A stretch of DNA of 64,000 nt, from contig OZ005651.1 in assembly GCA_963930645.1 (NCBI GenBank), forward strand, positions 330,293,527-330,357,526. The letters are read 5' to 3'. Under the pieces are notes generated by a model, which worked only from the letters and a program-made list of their open reading frames with translations, did not search any database and was not told the DNA's origin. How positions within the stretch are numbered: position 1 is the stretch's first letter; every line of letters starts with the position of its first letter. This document shows, in pieces, positions 1-11,252 of the stretch. Position numbers and translations under genes: made by a program. Origin of the DNA: Salticus scenicus. Its lineage: Eukaryota > Arthropoda > Arachnida > Araneae > Salticidae.

Positions 1-425
1 CCATTATAGTATTTTATAGGCAGGAGAAGTTTTATGATTAAGCCATAACTAGGATATGACGAGGCGTTTCATTTTAAACACATAAAATTTAATAGATGAC
101 TATGACGATTACAGATGAAATACACAAGTAAATTAACGACTACATTTTTAAGACTGATCTGTTTTAGCAGAGATAAAGTAAAGAGGAATGAACAGATCAT
201 TGATTGGACGTGACGTCACTTACCAAAGGTCCAATAGATTGAATCAGGAATACAATGACGAAATACACCACACAAACGATTTCTGTACATCTAATAAAAA
301 TTTGATTCAAAACAATAAAATAACTTAAAGAATAAAATTATAGATTTAATCAAATCCGTCCTCTGCGTGTAAAAATGGGTAGTAAAATATAAGTTTATTT
401 TAAATATTTGAGAACACACACTTAC
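1..425. other. Left edge of the array: unrelated sequence plus intron remnant
   Basis: Positions 1-271 show no similarity to the repeat unit and no convincing coding region. Positions 272-425 match the part of the unit just downstream, on the coding strand, of each exon. A donor-like GTAAG on the minus strand at about 219-223 could end a further short exon, but no acceptor in the required phase 1 was found, so no exon is called. Confidence 0.6.
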
Positions 426-620
426 CTGGCAAACATAGTGTACTATTAAAGCTGTTGTAACCGTTATCACAGACACATATACTTCCTTCGTTGTCGCAAT
501 GACTATTTTCAACTCCAGAAATACATTGTTCGGAATCTGTGCATTGAGAACCCAACACGAATTCTGAAACATTGGTTGTGTCTTCTACAGTCATGACGCT
601 AGGTGTTCCTTCCGTACTGC
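426..620 (-). CDS. EB-module-like repeat exon 1 of a giant cysteine-rich gene
   Basis: This internal exon is bounded on the minus strand by acceptor TTTGTGCAG (intron side of 621) and donor GTAAGTG (425 downward). It starts with two bases and ends with one base of a split codon (phase 1 to phase 1), so neighbouring exons join in frame and the junction codon reads Gly. It encodes 65 residues: a Ser/Thr-rich lead, then six cysteines spaced C-x5-C-x8-C-x6-C-x-C-x11-C with a CxCxxGY signature. This is typical of EB or EGF-like extracellular modules. Two N-glycosylation sequons are present (NVS before the first Cys, NST before the last). The spacing and GY fit the EB family best, and phase-1 symmetric exons are the usual form of shuffled extracellular modules. 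The module type is inferred; the coding nature rests on 19 indel-free copies. The overlapping minus-strand frame beginning MFQNS is a shadow. Confidence 0.82.
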
Positions 621-2430
621 CTGCACAAATAAATAAATAAAAATAAATAAATTTTAAAAATAAATTTAAAAATTTAAAAATAAAGAGTAAATAAATAATA
701 AATAAATAAATAAATAAAAAATAAAAAAATGAATAAATAAAAAGAGGGACGATTTGAAATAATTAAACTCTCTTATCCCACTAGCTATTTACTATAGACG
801 CATATTATTTTGTAGGCATGTCCATAGATGTTTTAAATGTAGGGACCTCGAGCAGGTGTCCTGCTTAGGATAGTGTCACCTGGACATAATACTTTCTTCT
901 TAGTTTTTTCGTGAGACTGCGGCTTTCACTATATGTTTACCTATTAAAATAATTTATAGCATTGAAACTCTTCTTTATGCATCATAGCTTGTAAACAGTC
1001 AATACATTGTCTATTGAATAAATAACATTCTTTACTTGTAATTTCACTTAATTTGTAGAATTGTTCTTTACAAAGAAATAGAATTTCATTTAGCATAAAA
1101 ATACTTCCCATTTTTTTTTACATGAAAAAAAGAAAATATATATATCTATAATATGAGGTAAGTTCGATATGGAAGAGCTAATCTAAAAAACTTTGCAACA
1201 TTTGGAATAGAATATTTTTAAAAATGTGTCAGATATTCTATAATGATTGTTTATTTTATTTATAATTTATTCTTAATTTTTTTTTTTTTTTTTTTTGTGA
1301 GGAAAGTCACTGGCACTTATAATGATATATAACATAATTTACTGAAAACTGACATATTATCATACTATACAAATCTGTTTGTATGTATGCCCGTTAATCG
1401 TAAAAGAAGAATATAAGAGGATGTGGCAACTGCGGAAAAATAAGTAGTCAAATTATAACAGCGGAAGACATTAAGTTAACAGTTATACAAGAAATATTAC
1501 ATTATTATTATAAAATTATGTAATGTGGATACGTCCAGGAAAAATACATCGTAACAATAGGTCTCAAATCTGCAAAAAAAAATAAAGTAAAGCAGTACTA
1601 GCCATGGTGTTGATAGATTCAATACGGCTTCCGCTGTAGTCATGGTACTCTTTTCAGTTATCTTGAATAGATAACAGTTAACTTCATTTACCCTGTTAGC
1701 TCATACGTTGTACGCCAAATGCTCTTATACCATTCCGCGAAGGCGGGCTACCTTCTCACCAACTGCTAAACGTATTTAGATGCGCTTTTACATGAAATTT
1801 AGTATAAAAAATTTCCTGAAGTTTTTCGTTGAAACTTTTAATGGTGTACTTATAAATATTTATGTGTGTTATTTACTTTAAATAATACTCCAAATAATAA
1901 ATTCAGTGTTGTGTTGAATCGTTGTGCTAGATGATAGATATACTTAAATTGCGTAGTATTCCTATCATGATCTTCAAGCATATAGTTGTGACTTAAATAA
2001 AATTTTTTGTCTGAACACTAACGGTAAAAACAAACACTCAGAGAAAGTTTTGCTGAATCAATAAAAATGTGGTGTGCAGACTGAAAATTTTTATTATAAT
2101 GTGTTCCAATCGAAACAATTTCTTTTAGATTAAGAAAGTAATTTTTCTTTCATTCCTAAGAAAGTTTTTTTGTATTTGCTTTTATACATAACATATTTTG
2201 TTAATGTAAGCAAATACATGGAAATTTTCTTAAAATTTTGCAAACATTTAACAAATTATATATTGTGATCTCGTAACCAAACGATTTCTCTACTTCTAAT
2301 AAAAATTTGATTCAAAACAATAAAATAACTTACAAAATAAAATTGTAGATTTAATCAAATCCGTCCTCTGCGTGTAAAAATGGGTAGTAAAATATAAGCT
2401 TATTTTAAATATTTGAGAACACGCACTTAC
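621..2430 (-). other. Intron between exons 2 and 1
   Basis: Ordinary unit sequence. It lacks about 130 bp just after the A-rich tract (near 750) that the neighbouring unit has. It contains a poly-T run near 1280-1297. No gene or insertion is seen. Confidence 0.75.
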
Positions 2431-2625
2431 CTGGCAAACATAGTGTACTATTAAAGCTGTTGTAACCGTTATCACAGACACATATACTTCCTTCGTTGTC
2501 GCAATGACTATTTTCAACTCCAGAAATACATTGCTCGGAATCTGTGCATTGAGAACCCAATACGAATTCTGAAACATAGGTTGTGTCTTCTACTGTCATG
2601 ACGCTAGGTGTTCCTTCCGTACTGC
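2431..2625 (-). CDS. EB-module-like repeat exon 2
   Basis: Acceptor TTTGTGCAG and donor GTAAGTGC flank an open 195-bp exon. Asn of the first sequon is replaced by Tyr (TTYVSEF), removing that glycosylation site; the NST sequon and all six cysteines remain. The Tyr variant recurs in exons 4, 9 and 12. Confidence 0.82.
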
Positions 2626-3922
2626 CTGCACAAATAAATAAATAAAAATAAATAAATTTGAAAAATAAATTTAAAAATTTAAAAATAAAGAGTAAATAAA
2701 TAATAATTAAATAAATAAATAAAAAATAAAAAAATGAATAAATAAAAAGAGGGACGAGAATAATTTAAAATTCTTTAAATGGTAGAATAATAAGCAATGA
2801 ATTCAGTTCTTGCATTTAGACGATGATTTCGATTGTTGCACCATAAAAACGACAATTCATAACGTGTGTTTTAATCTTTATTCGAAAAGTCCTACAAGAA
2901 AGCTGTTTGAAATAATTAAACTCTCTTATCCCACTAGCTATGTACTATAGACGCATATTATTTTGTAGGTATGTCCATAGATGTTTTAAATGTAGGGACC
3001 TCGAGCAGGTCTCCTGCTTAGGATAGTGTCACCTGGACATAATACTTTCTTCTTAGTTTTTTCGTGAGACTGCCGCTTTCACTATATGTTTACCTATTAA
3101 AATAATTTATAGCATTGAAACTCTCCTTTATGCATCATAGCTTGTAAACAGTCAATACATTGTCTATTGAAGAAATAACATTCTTTATTCGTAATTTCAC
3201 TTAATTTGTAGAATTGTTCTTTGCAAAGAAATAGAATTTCATTTAGCATAAAGATACGTCCCTGTTTTTTTTTGACATGAAAAAAAGAAAAAAAAATCTA
3301 CAAAACGAGGTAAGTTCGATATGGCAAAGCTAACCTAAAAAACTTTGCAACATTTGGAATAGAACATTTTTTAAAATGTGTCGGATATTCTATAATAGTT
3401 GTTGGTTTTTTTTTTCTTTTTTTTAGTGAGGAAAGTCGCTGGCATTTATAATGATATATAACCTAATTTACTTAAAACTGACATGTTATCATACAATAGA
3501 AATCTGTTTTTATGTATGCCCGTTTATCGTGAAAGAAAAATATAAGAGGATGTGGCAATTGCGGAAAAACAAGAAGTCATATTATATCAGCGGAAGACAT
3601 TATGTTAACAGTTATAGAAGAAATTTTGCATTAATTTTGTAAAATTATGTAATGTGGATACGTCCAGTAGAAATACATCGTAACAATAGGTCTCAAATCT
3701 GCTAAATAAACAAAGTAATGCAGTACTAGCCATGGTGTTGATAGATTCAATACGGCTTCCGCTATAGTTATGGTACTCGTTTCAGTTATCTTCAGTAGAT
3801 AACAGTTAACTTCATTTACCCTGTTAGCTGATACGTTGTACGCCAATTCCTCTTATACCATTTTTCCAAGTCGGGCTGCTGTCTCACCAACTGCTAAACA
3901 TATTTAGATGCGCTTTTACATG
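2626..3922 (-). other. Unit sequence right of exon 2 up to the CACTG transposon
   Basis: Typical intron unit running to the conserved GCGCTTTTACATG site, where the transposon at 3923 interrupts it. Small open frames on both strands here (3451-3642 plus, 3631-3846 minus) recur in other units but are broken in most copies. Confidence 0.75.
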
Positions 3923-4482
3923 CACTGTAAAAAAAAAAAAAAAATGTAAAATCACGGTATTTGACCGTATAATTTTAGGGGAAATGACCGTTTTGCTACC
4001 GAAACGGTCATAATCCGTAAATTAATATTTTTGAAAGCATTTTAGGAAATAACCGTATAATTTTACGGTAAATGACCGTGTTGCTAGCTAAACGGTCGTA
4101 GCCCGTAAATTGATGTTTTAAAAGTATAATTCTTTTGAATTTTTACGAGAAAAAGGTAATCTACGCAAATTGCTCTTATCTTCTATCAAACCATTTTTTT
4201 TACGAGAATATCTTTTATTTTGTTTTTGAAGAAGGGAGAGAAATTCTCACCCATTATTTTCCTCTAATATAATCTTGAAATAAGACTACCTGTTTAGTGT
4301 TAGTGTTTACGAATAAAAATGATTTCGAAAAATATATATGATTTTCTTTCTCAAAAATCAGCATAGTCAGCCTTTATAGAAGAAGTAGAGAAAAAAAAAA
4401 GGCCAGTAGCCACAGAATTTCTAGAAAAAAGCGTTTAAAGTTTCCGTATTCTTTAAATAGTAGGGATTTCACAATCTGTCCA

Positions 4483-4575
4483 GCGCTACCGTGGCGTGCT
4501 TAGTAGAGTACAAGGCTATCACCCAGACGACCAGAGTTCGATGCAACCTGCGGGCTTTTTTTTTTCTTCGTTTTA
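4483..4575 (+). ncRNA. tRNA-like segment with T-run
   Basis: A box-A-like stretch (TGGCGTGCTTAGTAGAG) is followed about 40 bp later by AGAGTTCGATGC, resembling box B, and then by a long T-run able to stop Pol III. It cannot be folded into a proper tRNA, so it is best seen as a degenerate tRNA-derived sequence inside the DNA transposon. Confidence 0.3.
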
Positions 4576-5126
4576 TGTAATCTAAACTTTTATTTAATTT
4601 TACCTTATTTTATAATTCAATTCAACTTTGAAAATTTTAAGAAAAAATTAGTTAATTTTCTTGAATATAAAATAAATAAATTTTACAATTTGCAATATTT
4701 ATAACTTAAAAATATAATAAATTTCTATAACTTAAAAAATAAATTTAATTTTTGTTTTAACTAAAAGTAAAAGGTTTCCAATATGATAATTGACTGACTT
4801 CTTAATTTTGTCAAAAATAGCAAATTTAGATTTTAAAATAGTCTTAAAAGAAAATATATTTTATGCATAGTTTGAACGTTGACAATATTCAATCACTGTA
4901 AAACATTTCTGTAAAAATAAAGCATTTTTTTAACATAAATACAACATAGGTTGCTGTATATTTTTACTGCTAGTTCTGTAAAAATAATTGAAGATTTGTT
5001 ACTTCACATTGTGCTGTAAATCGGTTTAAAAATTTTTCCAGTCTTTTTGTGCGTATGACACGATTTATCAACCTATCAGTTCTGATGTTGACTTTATCAG
5101 TTTTTGTAAAGAAAGGTCACTGTGAT

Positions 5127-5205
5127 CCCAACGGCGCGGTTAGTAAAGCGCTGGCCATCGAAACAGGAGATAGTGAGTTCGAATCCCGGGCTGCCGAAGA
5201 CGGTT
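5127..5205 (+). ncRNA. Second tRNA-like segment
   Basis: GCGC-GGTTAGTAAA-GCGC can form a D-arm-like stem-loop and GAGTTCGAATCCC closely matches a box B/T-arm. The acceptor ends do not pair. This is a tRNA-derived sequence, not a functional tRNA gene. The small plus-strand frame at 5049-5237 runs across it and is not a gene. Confidence 0.35.
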
Positions 5206-5486
5206 TGCGTAGAATGAAAATTAGCTTTCATGCGTAAAAAAATAAATAAGTTGTGGATTTCTCACTGCACGCATGTGTAACAATTGCAAGAAATTTTTTC
5301 AAAGCATCCGAGAAACTCAAACTTTAACTTATAAATTTACGGTCAATGCTACTTTTTTTGCAGGTTAATTGTATGTTTCATCACAACGTAAAATTACTGG
5401 CGATACATCATTCATCGTCTAAATGTTTTTTTTACGGGCTTTGTTTGGAATCTCTGCTGCCGGGCTTTGCCCGCAATTTTACTGCA

Positions 5487-5498
5487 GCATTTTTTACA
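5487..5498 (+). repeat. Left copy of a 12-bp target-site duplication
   Basis: GCATTTTTTACA occurs here and again at 7798-7809, directly flanking the non-LTR retrotransposon. It marks target-primed insertion into the right end of the CACTG element. Confidence 0.8.
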
Positions 5499-7258
5499 TT
5501 TTTTGCCCGAGTAACCTTGCGGGAGTCATCCGCACCTACCTTTCGGGAAGGAAAATCCTCGTCAATTGGGGCGGGGGTACGTCAGTACTTCCTCAAACGA
5601 AGGGTTGCCCCCAGGGCTCATGCCTAGGACCAGTTCTCTGGAATCTCATCGCAAATACAATCCTGCGACTCATGGTCTCTGCGGGCTTTACAACCTTTGC
5701 GTATGCGGATGACTTCTCAGTTATTCTCTCGGGACGCCGTAGAAGAGATCTGGAGGATCAAGCCCAGGAAGCCTTTACCCTTTTCAGTCAAATTCTCAAA
5801 GATTTAGACCTACAGCTTTCCCCCTCAAAATCCAAAGCCCTAACTCTTGCATTTCCCAAAGCCCTCCAGAGGAACCCCAAGATGAGGATTGATGGCACCA
5901 GTGTGAACCATGTAAAACAACTAAAACTCTTAGGAATATTTTTCGATGACCACCTCAACTGGCTAGCCCACATAAAATACTTAAAAGTCAAAACTCTCAC
6001 AATGTACCAGAATTCAATGAAAATGGTTGGAAAGAGGTGGGGAATCTCCACCTCCCACCTAAAAATCTGGTACTCCACAATAGTGGAAAAAATCCTAACA
6101 TATGGTGCTGGCATTTGGGGTGGTCACCTCAGAAAAGATGCAATCAATCTCCTCAATTCAGCCCAACGTCCATTCCTCTTGCAAATTGCAAGGGGATACA
6201 AAACTAGCTCCACTGATGCCCTCACCGTCATCACTGGGATTCCTCATGCCCATCTGCAGGTGTCCCAAACATACATCAAAACAAGAATTCTTCAATTAAA
6301 TGACTCCGAACTCTCCTCTATAGTTTTCCCCAACACCCCCATCCAATCCCTAACCTGCAGTTGGAGCATCCACCCGGGGAAGGACGTAGCCTCTATTCTA
6401 ATTAATAGTACTAAAAATAGCTTCTATCCCTCTGCTCCAGTGGCGATCTACACCGACGGCTCAAAGACAGAACAGGGTGTCGGAGCGGCATTCTGTGTCC
6501 TTGACTCAGACGACGTCGTCCATCGGTGGTCGGGCAGACTCGTGGACCATAACACCGTCTTCCAGGCTGAAATCTTAGCAATTAAACAAGCTCTGGAATG
6601 GGCAAACAACCATCCACACTACCGAGAGCTCAGTATTAACAGCGACAGCCTCTCGGGTCTGCTTGCTATAGCTCGTCACAGGAGCAGACATCCTCAAATC
6701 CAGGAAATCAAACAACTTCTAACGAATTAAAACTTAAAAATCTCCCTGGCACACGTTTCTGCCCACAAGGGAATCACAGGCAATGAACTTGCAGACTCTC
6801 TAGCCAAAGAGGCCACAAAACTCCCAAACATAGATTTTGCCCTTCCTGCCCCTCCCTCTTTTGTCAAGTCGCGAATCAAACAGATCCTAAGCCTAAAGTG
6901 GCAAAGCCTGTGGGATGACTCAGAGAAAGGTAGATATACCTACAGCCTTATCCCACGGGTCGGCGCCAACTCATGGTCTCTAACACCCCCAATAACAGCC
7001 TTTCTAACAGGTCATGGACCTTTTCCCTCCTACCTGCACAGGTTTCATTGCCGGCGTTCTCCCTTGTGCCCCTGCGGTGAAGAGGGAACTCCCAACCACT
7101 ACTATTACCACTGCTCCCTAACCCGTAACTTTCACCTCCGAAACCCCTCCCCACGTCCTCCCAACTGGCTGGACAACATAATCACCCGCGATAGACTTGT
7201 AAATAAATTAAATAAAACCTTCTCCCTCCTAATCGACATTACAAATATAACTGATTAA
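5499..7258 (+). pseudogene. LINE reverse transcriptase/RNase H, 5'-truncated with an in-frame stop
   Basis: The frame shared by 5423-6730 and 7064-7258 encodes the C-terminal half of a LINE ORF2. In order it shows the conserved GCPQGSCLGP motif, the catalytic FAYADD (5696-5713), a connection region, then RNase H with TDGSK (Asp near 6455), the FQAEIL Glu and the NSDS Asp. A TAA at 6728-6730 interrupts RNase H. The same frame resumes at once with the last RNase H motif (HVSAHKG..GNELAD) and a C-terminal C-x-C-x9-H-x4-C knuckle, ending at 7258. No frameshift is needed, so a single nonsense substitution explains the break. The N-terminal endonuclease and fingers of the polymerase are missing. 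The copy is dead. Confidence 0.85.
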
Positions 7259-7797
7259 ATAACAAGTACTTGGTTACCTGCAGAGCCGCTAAACCGGCCA
7301 TTTCCTTGCCTCAATTCAAAATTTCGCCCAGTGTCGCGAGAGGGTATCAATCCTGGCGAAATTTCCACTTTGTTGCTCTTTGCCACCAATGAATATATTC
7401 CTGGCAAAATTGTGCACAATCTCAAGAGACTTTCAAGTGTGCAAACCTCATGAAGAATCTTTGTATCAAGAATCTCAAGTGTGCAATCCTTCAAAACTCG
7501 CGAAAACTGTAACATGTACCTCATCCTCACTATGTAACCATCGAGTGCCCTTTGTCGCGTGAGGCCCAAGCCTGGCACTCGTTATCGCCCTTTAGCGCGT
7601 GTAAGGGTCTCCCTTGGCGATCTATGTAAATACTCCTGTTCTTTTATTTTCAATAAACGTCCGGCAGGGCTTGAACTAGCCCTTTGTTCCTCCTGCGTGC
7701 AGGGGGTTCTCTTCGGGACAGCCCTACTTGGACTTCGGTCCTTGTATAGCTAAACACCGCTCTTCGAGCGGTGAGCCGGGGCTGCTCCCCTGTTAAA
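7259..7797 (+). other. 3' untranslated region of the LINE
   Basis: Relatively GC-rich sequence without a credible open frame, ending just before the right target duplication. The hairpin near 7757-7775 (CACCGCTCTTCGAGCGGTG) may be a 3'-end recognition structure; that role is an inference. Confidence 0.55.
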
Positions 7798-7812
7798 GCA
7801 TTTTTTACAGTG

Positions 7813-8047
7813 TGCAATTTAGCATAAAAAATTTCCTGCAGTTTTTCGTTGAAACTTTTAATGGTGTACTTATACATATTTATGTGTGTTATTCCAAACT
7901 TTGGTTGGAATATTGTTGGTGTTATTTGCAACTTTGCAACATTTGGAATAGAACATTTTTTAAAATGTGTCGAATATTCTATAATGATTGTTGATTTTTT
8001 TTTTTTTTTTTTTAAGTGAGGAAAGTCGCTATCATTTATAATGATAT
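7813..8047 (-). pseudogene. Remnant of an array unit that has lost its exon
   Basis: After the transposon the unit resumes at TGCAATTTAG and runs normally to TATGTGTGTTATT (about 7895). It then jumps, through some 30 bp of unrelated filler, to CAACTTTGCAACATTTGG (about 7927). In intact units these points lie on opposite sides of the exon and are more than 1 kb apart. The exon that should have been here is gone. The unit continues to the LTR insertion site at 8047. Confidence 0.75.
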
Positions 8048-9324
8048 TATCACAGCGTATATTGAGTCTTTTGGTGCTGTGATTAACTTTTTCGTTTTTC
8101 AAGAAATTATCTTTCGCAATTAAAGAAATAATTTAACAGATATAATTAATCTTTCGTGCTGGGATTCAATTTTTCCCCCTTTTCCAAGAAATTTTCTTTT
8201 CCAATTAAACAAATAGCTTAACAGGTGGGGGTGATTAAATAAAAAAAAAAAAAAAAAAAAAAGAAAAATGTAAATACATGTTAAGAAATATGTAAAAATG
8301 CTTAGGAAAATAAGAAGAATAGTTTGTATAGAGATAATCCGAGGGTGAGAGCATCCTTTGTGTATGGGATCAAGATTACAAATTCCATGGGGGAATTTGG
8401 GTAAACAAAATATATTCTAGAAAGTATGTTGAAAATATGAGATTCTTTGTTCCAGTTTCACGAGCAAAGCATTCATTTTGTTAAGCTGCTTTGGGAAACA
8501 GCTGTAAATGCCATCGTTCTGGAATGCATATTGCATCTGCATAGGGAAAGCTAGTATTCAAAAATCCTTTCTCTCTTTTCCTTTTTTATCGAAGTGAAGC
8601 GTGAAACGTGACCTCGAAACAGATGGCTGAAGAAAACAGCTGATAAGCGGGGATCCCCCCTTTTCACTCCGTTCTGTGACGTGAGCACAAGAATTTCCAT
8701 ATGAAAATCACAGGGGAGGGGTCACAAGCTGTACCTCGTGGTTTTTCTACGCATTCATTCGGCGTAGTGGGTTTGCTGATGTATCATGGGGAGAGGAAGG
8801 CGGGGCGACTGCTTTCCCCTCCCGGTTTGGATAAAAAGTGGACATTTTTAGTTTTTGGGGAAGAAAAAAAAAAGAAAAAAAAAGATGAGATGAGTCTTCT
8901 CGTTTGGGAAGTAGTGAGTACTTGATCTGATTGAGACTCGCTGGTTTAGGCGAAGTGTGGTCGCAAGATAGTTTTTTTTTATGAGAAGAGATTGGAGGCA
9001 GGTTTGGTTCGCTTGCTCGTGATAAGCAGAGGCTGATGTGAGATCTCTGGAGGCTAGTTTTTCCTCGTGATATCTAGTGGTGGGCTGAAGATAATGATGA
9101 AAGGTCGAGCGAATCTTGGGTAGTTTTTTATGAGACGGGTCGTAAGGAAGGTAGAGCAGCGAGTTGTAAAAGAAGGAAGAAGAAACGAAGAGTGTTATGA
9201 GAAGGGAGTGAACCGTACGAGCTATGCATGCCGGTGGTGGTTTTTCGAAAAAATTAAGCTGGTGCTATTAAGTTAATGGAATCGAGCTATATTTTTCCCT
9301 GAAAGCAAAAGTTGTCGGAGCCCT

Positions 9325-9332
9325 TATAAAAG
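9325..9332 (+). promoter_or_regulatory. TATA box of the 5' LTR
   Basis: TATAAAAG lies in the second half of the LTR, consistent with a U3 of about 1.3 kb and transcription starting some 25-30 bp downstream. The identical motif in the 3' LTR is at 19884-19891; from there it could drive transcription out into the array, antisense to the exons. Confidence 0.6.
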
Positions 9333-10236
9333 AGACGAGTGAGCGTATGGCTGAAAAGCTGGATAATTTCGCTGTTCCTGAACGAAGGTACCCGGAGTGT
9401 AGAAGTATTGACGTTTCCCGATGGATGCTTTGTCCTTAAAGTGGTTGTGAAAAAACTCTCCTCGACGCTTGGCGGAACTGTTGCAGCTAAAATACCAAAT
9501 GTTATGTAAGTCAATTATTATATTCATGTCTTTAATTATTCCTGCTTCTTGTATATTGTTGCTTCACTTAAAATGTATTAATTTTTTTTAAGATAGTAAT
9601 TTTGTGTTGGTATGTAAGGACGAATGGTCCAGTTCAACACTAGCTTCTGTATCATGATGGTATATTTTCCCTTATTCTGCTGAAAGTTAAACGTTAAGAA
9701 ATATAGTGTAATCCTACTGTAGTCTAATTAAAAATTGGTATATGTTAAAAGCTCAAATTTTAGTGTTGGTGATCCTTTGGGAAAGTATTGTTTTTTTTTA
9801 TTTAATTGTGTCAGAGAAAAGATAACAATGAAAAATTAATTACACTAGAGAAACAAGTTTATTTTCTTTATTTACTCTTGTCTGCGGGTAGTGTTTACCC
9901 ATTTTTCTGAACTAGGGTTGTGCGATAGAAAAGTTAATAAGTAAAAGATAAATTTTAAGAACACAACGCGAATTTATCTTTAATGTTTGTTTTTGTTTAA
10001 TTCTATACGATCACCTTATCTTTCTTTAAGTTACAAGGAAAATTATAATTGGATAACTTAAACATTTTTTTTATTATTAAGGAAATAATTACATTTGTTT
10101 TTATGTCGTTATTATTTAAAATCTAGTAAATAATCACGACTTTAGGTTTAAAGTTGAAGCCAAAGGCAACTTAAACTAAATGAATATTATTTTAAAGTTA
10201 AATAGATTTGAATCTTAAATTTAAAAACTTAGCCTA

Positions 10237-10242
10237 AATAAA
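10237..10242 (+). promoter_or_regulatory. Polyadenylation signal near the LTR end
   Basis: AATAAA lies about 10 bp before the LTR end; the 3' LTR copy would process the element's transcript. The position is close to the terminus, leaving very little U5. Confidence 0.4.
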
Positions 10243-10251
10243 AATATGATA

Positions 10252-11221
10252 AATGATGCCGTGCCCATTTGGTAGTCAGGAGTAATTATTTGTTTCTCTA
10301 GCGGTAAGTTTGGCACCGCGCTTAGGTCTTAAACTATATTAATAATTAAATGAATTATTTTAGTGTGTACTTTTGTATTTTTTTTTTTCAAGTCTACTCA
10401 GAATATTTTTTTTTCTCTTTTTCTAACTCATGTATTGTGGAGCCACATTGATGAGGAAAAATGTATGGACCTGTGTTGTGACGAGTGAGGATGTATTTCC
10501 TTCTGTTGCCCTGTGGTGAGATCATAAAATTTTTGTTTTGATTTACATTCTATTTAAGGGTGAAAAATTACTTGTTTATTTTATATATATTTTTTTTTAA
10601 TTGGAAAAATTTTGCTTTTATGTATTGTGTGAAATGAAATTTTATAGTATACATTTTGCTGGAAGGAAGAATTTTGTCAAATGTAATCAATAGATCTGAT
10701 AATTAAGTGCAAAATAATTATTTCTTGTTAGAGAAATTGTAATCAGTAAAATTTATTTTTTTTTTGGAAGGGCTTACGAATGTTGGTAAAATTCAAATTT
10801 TTTTTTAAAAAGTATATTTGAAGAAAAAACTAAATAAATAAGTTAATTGATCTGCAGAATTCTTCTTTCAGCCTATGAATTGCAATTATTTTTTTTTAGT
10901 GTTACTCCATTTTTCTTGTGCAAAATCAAATTTACATATCTTTAAAATTTTGCTTGTGATATTCATATGTATACATTCATTTGCATTATTTTTTTAAGTT
11001 ACTTGTGTAGTAGAAAATTGAGTCATAACAAAGAAGGATTTTTTTGTGGTTAAAATTATTTTTCGGTGTAAGACAAAATTTTGGAAGTATTAGGACTGGT
11101 AATTCATTGGTTTTGAAATTTTGTTGCTTTTAAGACAACTTATGGCTGGATTTACAGGCCAACAAAAAATTTGGAAAAATAGTTAACTTATAAAGTGTAA
11201 ATAATTTAAAGTTTTTCTCTC

Positions 11222-11252
<31 letters not shown>

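Larger units (their letters stand above)
5499..7797 (+). mobile_element. 5'-truncated non-LTR (LINE) retrotransposon
   Basis: This 2.3-kb segment lies between 12-bp direct repeats. Coding starts abruptly in the middle of the reverse transcriptase, as expected for an incomplete first-strand copy. The 3' untranslated part (7259-7797) has no long poly(A) tail. It ends with a GC-rich stretch containing the inverted repeat CACCGCTC..GAGCGGTG. An RNase H domain plus a C-terminal Cys-His knuckle place it with the I/LOA/Jockey/R1 group of LINEs; the exact clade cannot be decided by eye. Confidence 0.82.
3923..7812. mobile_element. CACTG-ended non-autonomous DNA transposon, split by a non-LTR retrotransposon
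   Basis: The element starts CACTGTAAAAAA at 3923 and ends TTTTTTACAGTG at 7812. Sister units have the uninterrupted site ACATGCAATTTAG, so the target duplication is the dinucleotide TG (3921-3922 and 7813-7814). Further inward both ends share a GTAAAAT block. The left end has repeated ACGGTCAT/ACCGTA motifs. Without the nested retrotransposon it would be about 1.58 kb. No transposase is visible. CACTG ends with a 2-bp duplication suggest a CACTA/EnSpm-type element, but the family is uncertain. Confidence 0.7.
8048..10251 (+). repeat. 5' LTR (2,204 bp)
   Basis: It begins TATCACAG and ends ATATGATA, giving terminal inverted TATCA/TGATA instead of the usual TG..CA. It contains a TATA box at 9325-9332 and AATAAA at 10237-10242. 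Short open frames inside (for example 8701-8925) occur identically in the other LTR and are not supported as genes. Confidence 0.93.

Noticed and set aside
291..572. Minus-strand frames beginning MFQNS/MFQNSYW repeated in most units
   Set aside because: They overlap the repeat exons in another frame, run through the donor site into the intron, and lack the conserved cysteine pattern. They are shadows of the exon frame.
3451..3642. Plus-strand frame MIYNLIYLKL.. seen in several units (also 25999, 49587, 56584)
   Set aside because: It is open in only a few units, broken by substitutions and indels in the rest, and lies antisense in the intron with no splice context. Chance openness in duplicated sequence is sufficient.
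5049..5237. Small plus-strand ORF with a hydrophobic start, like a signal peptide
   Set aside because: It lies inside the DNA transposon and runs across the tRNA-like segment; no relative or repeat copy supports it.
8701..8925. ORF in the Gypsy LTR (also at 19259-19447 and minus-strand 9287-9527)
   Set aside because: The only duplicate is the identical other LTR. The length changes with an A-run and there is no recognisable domain.
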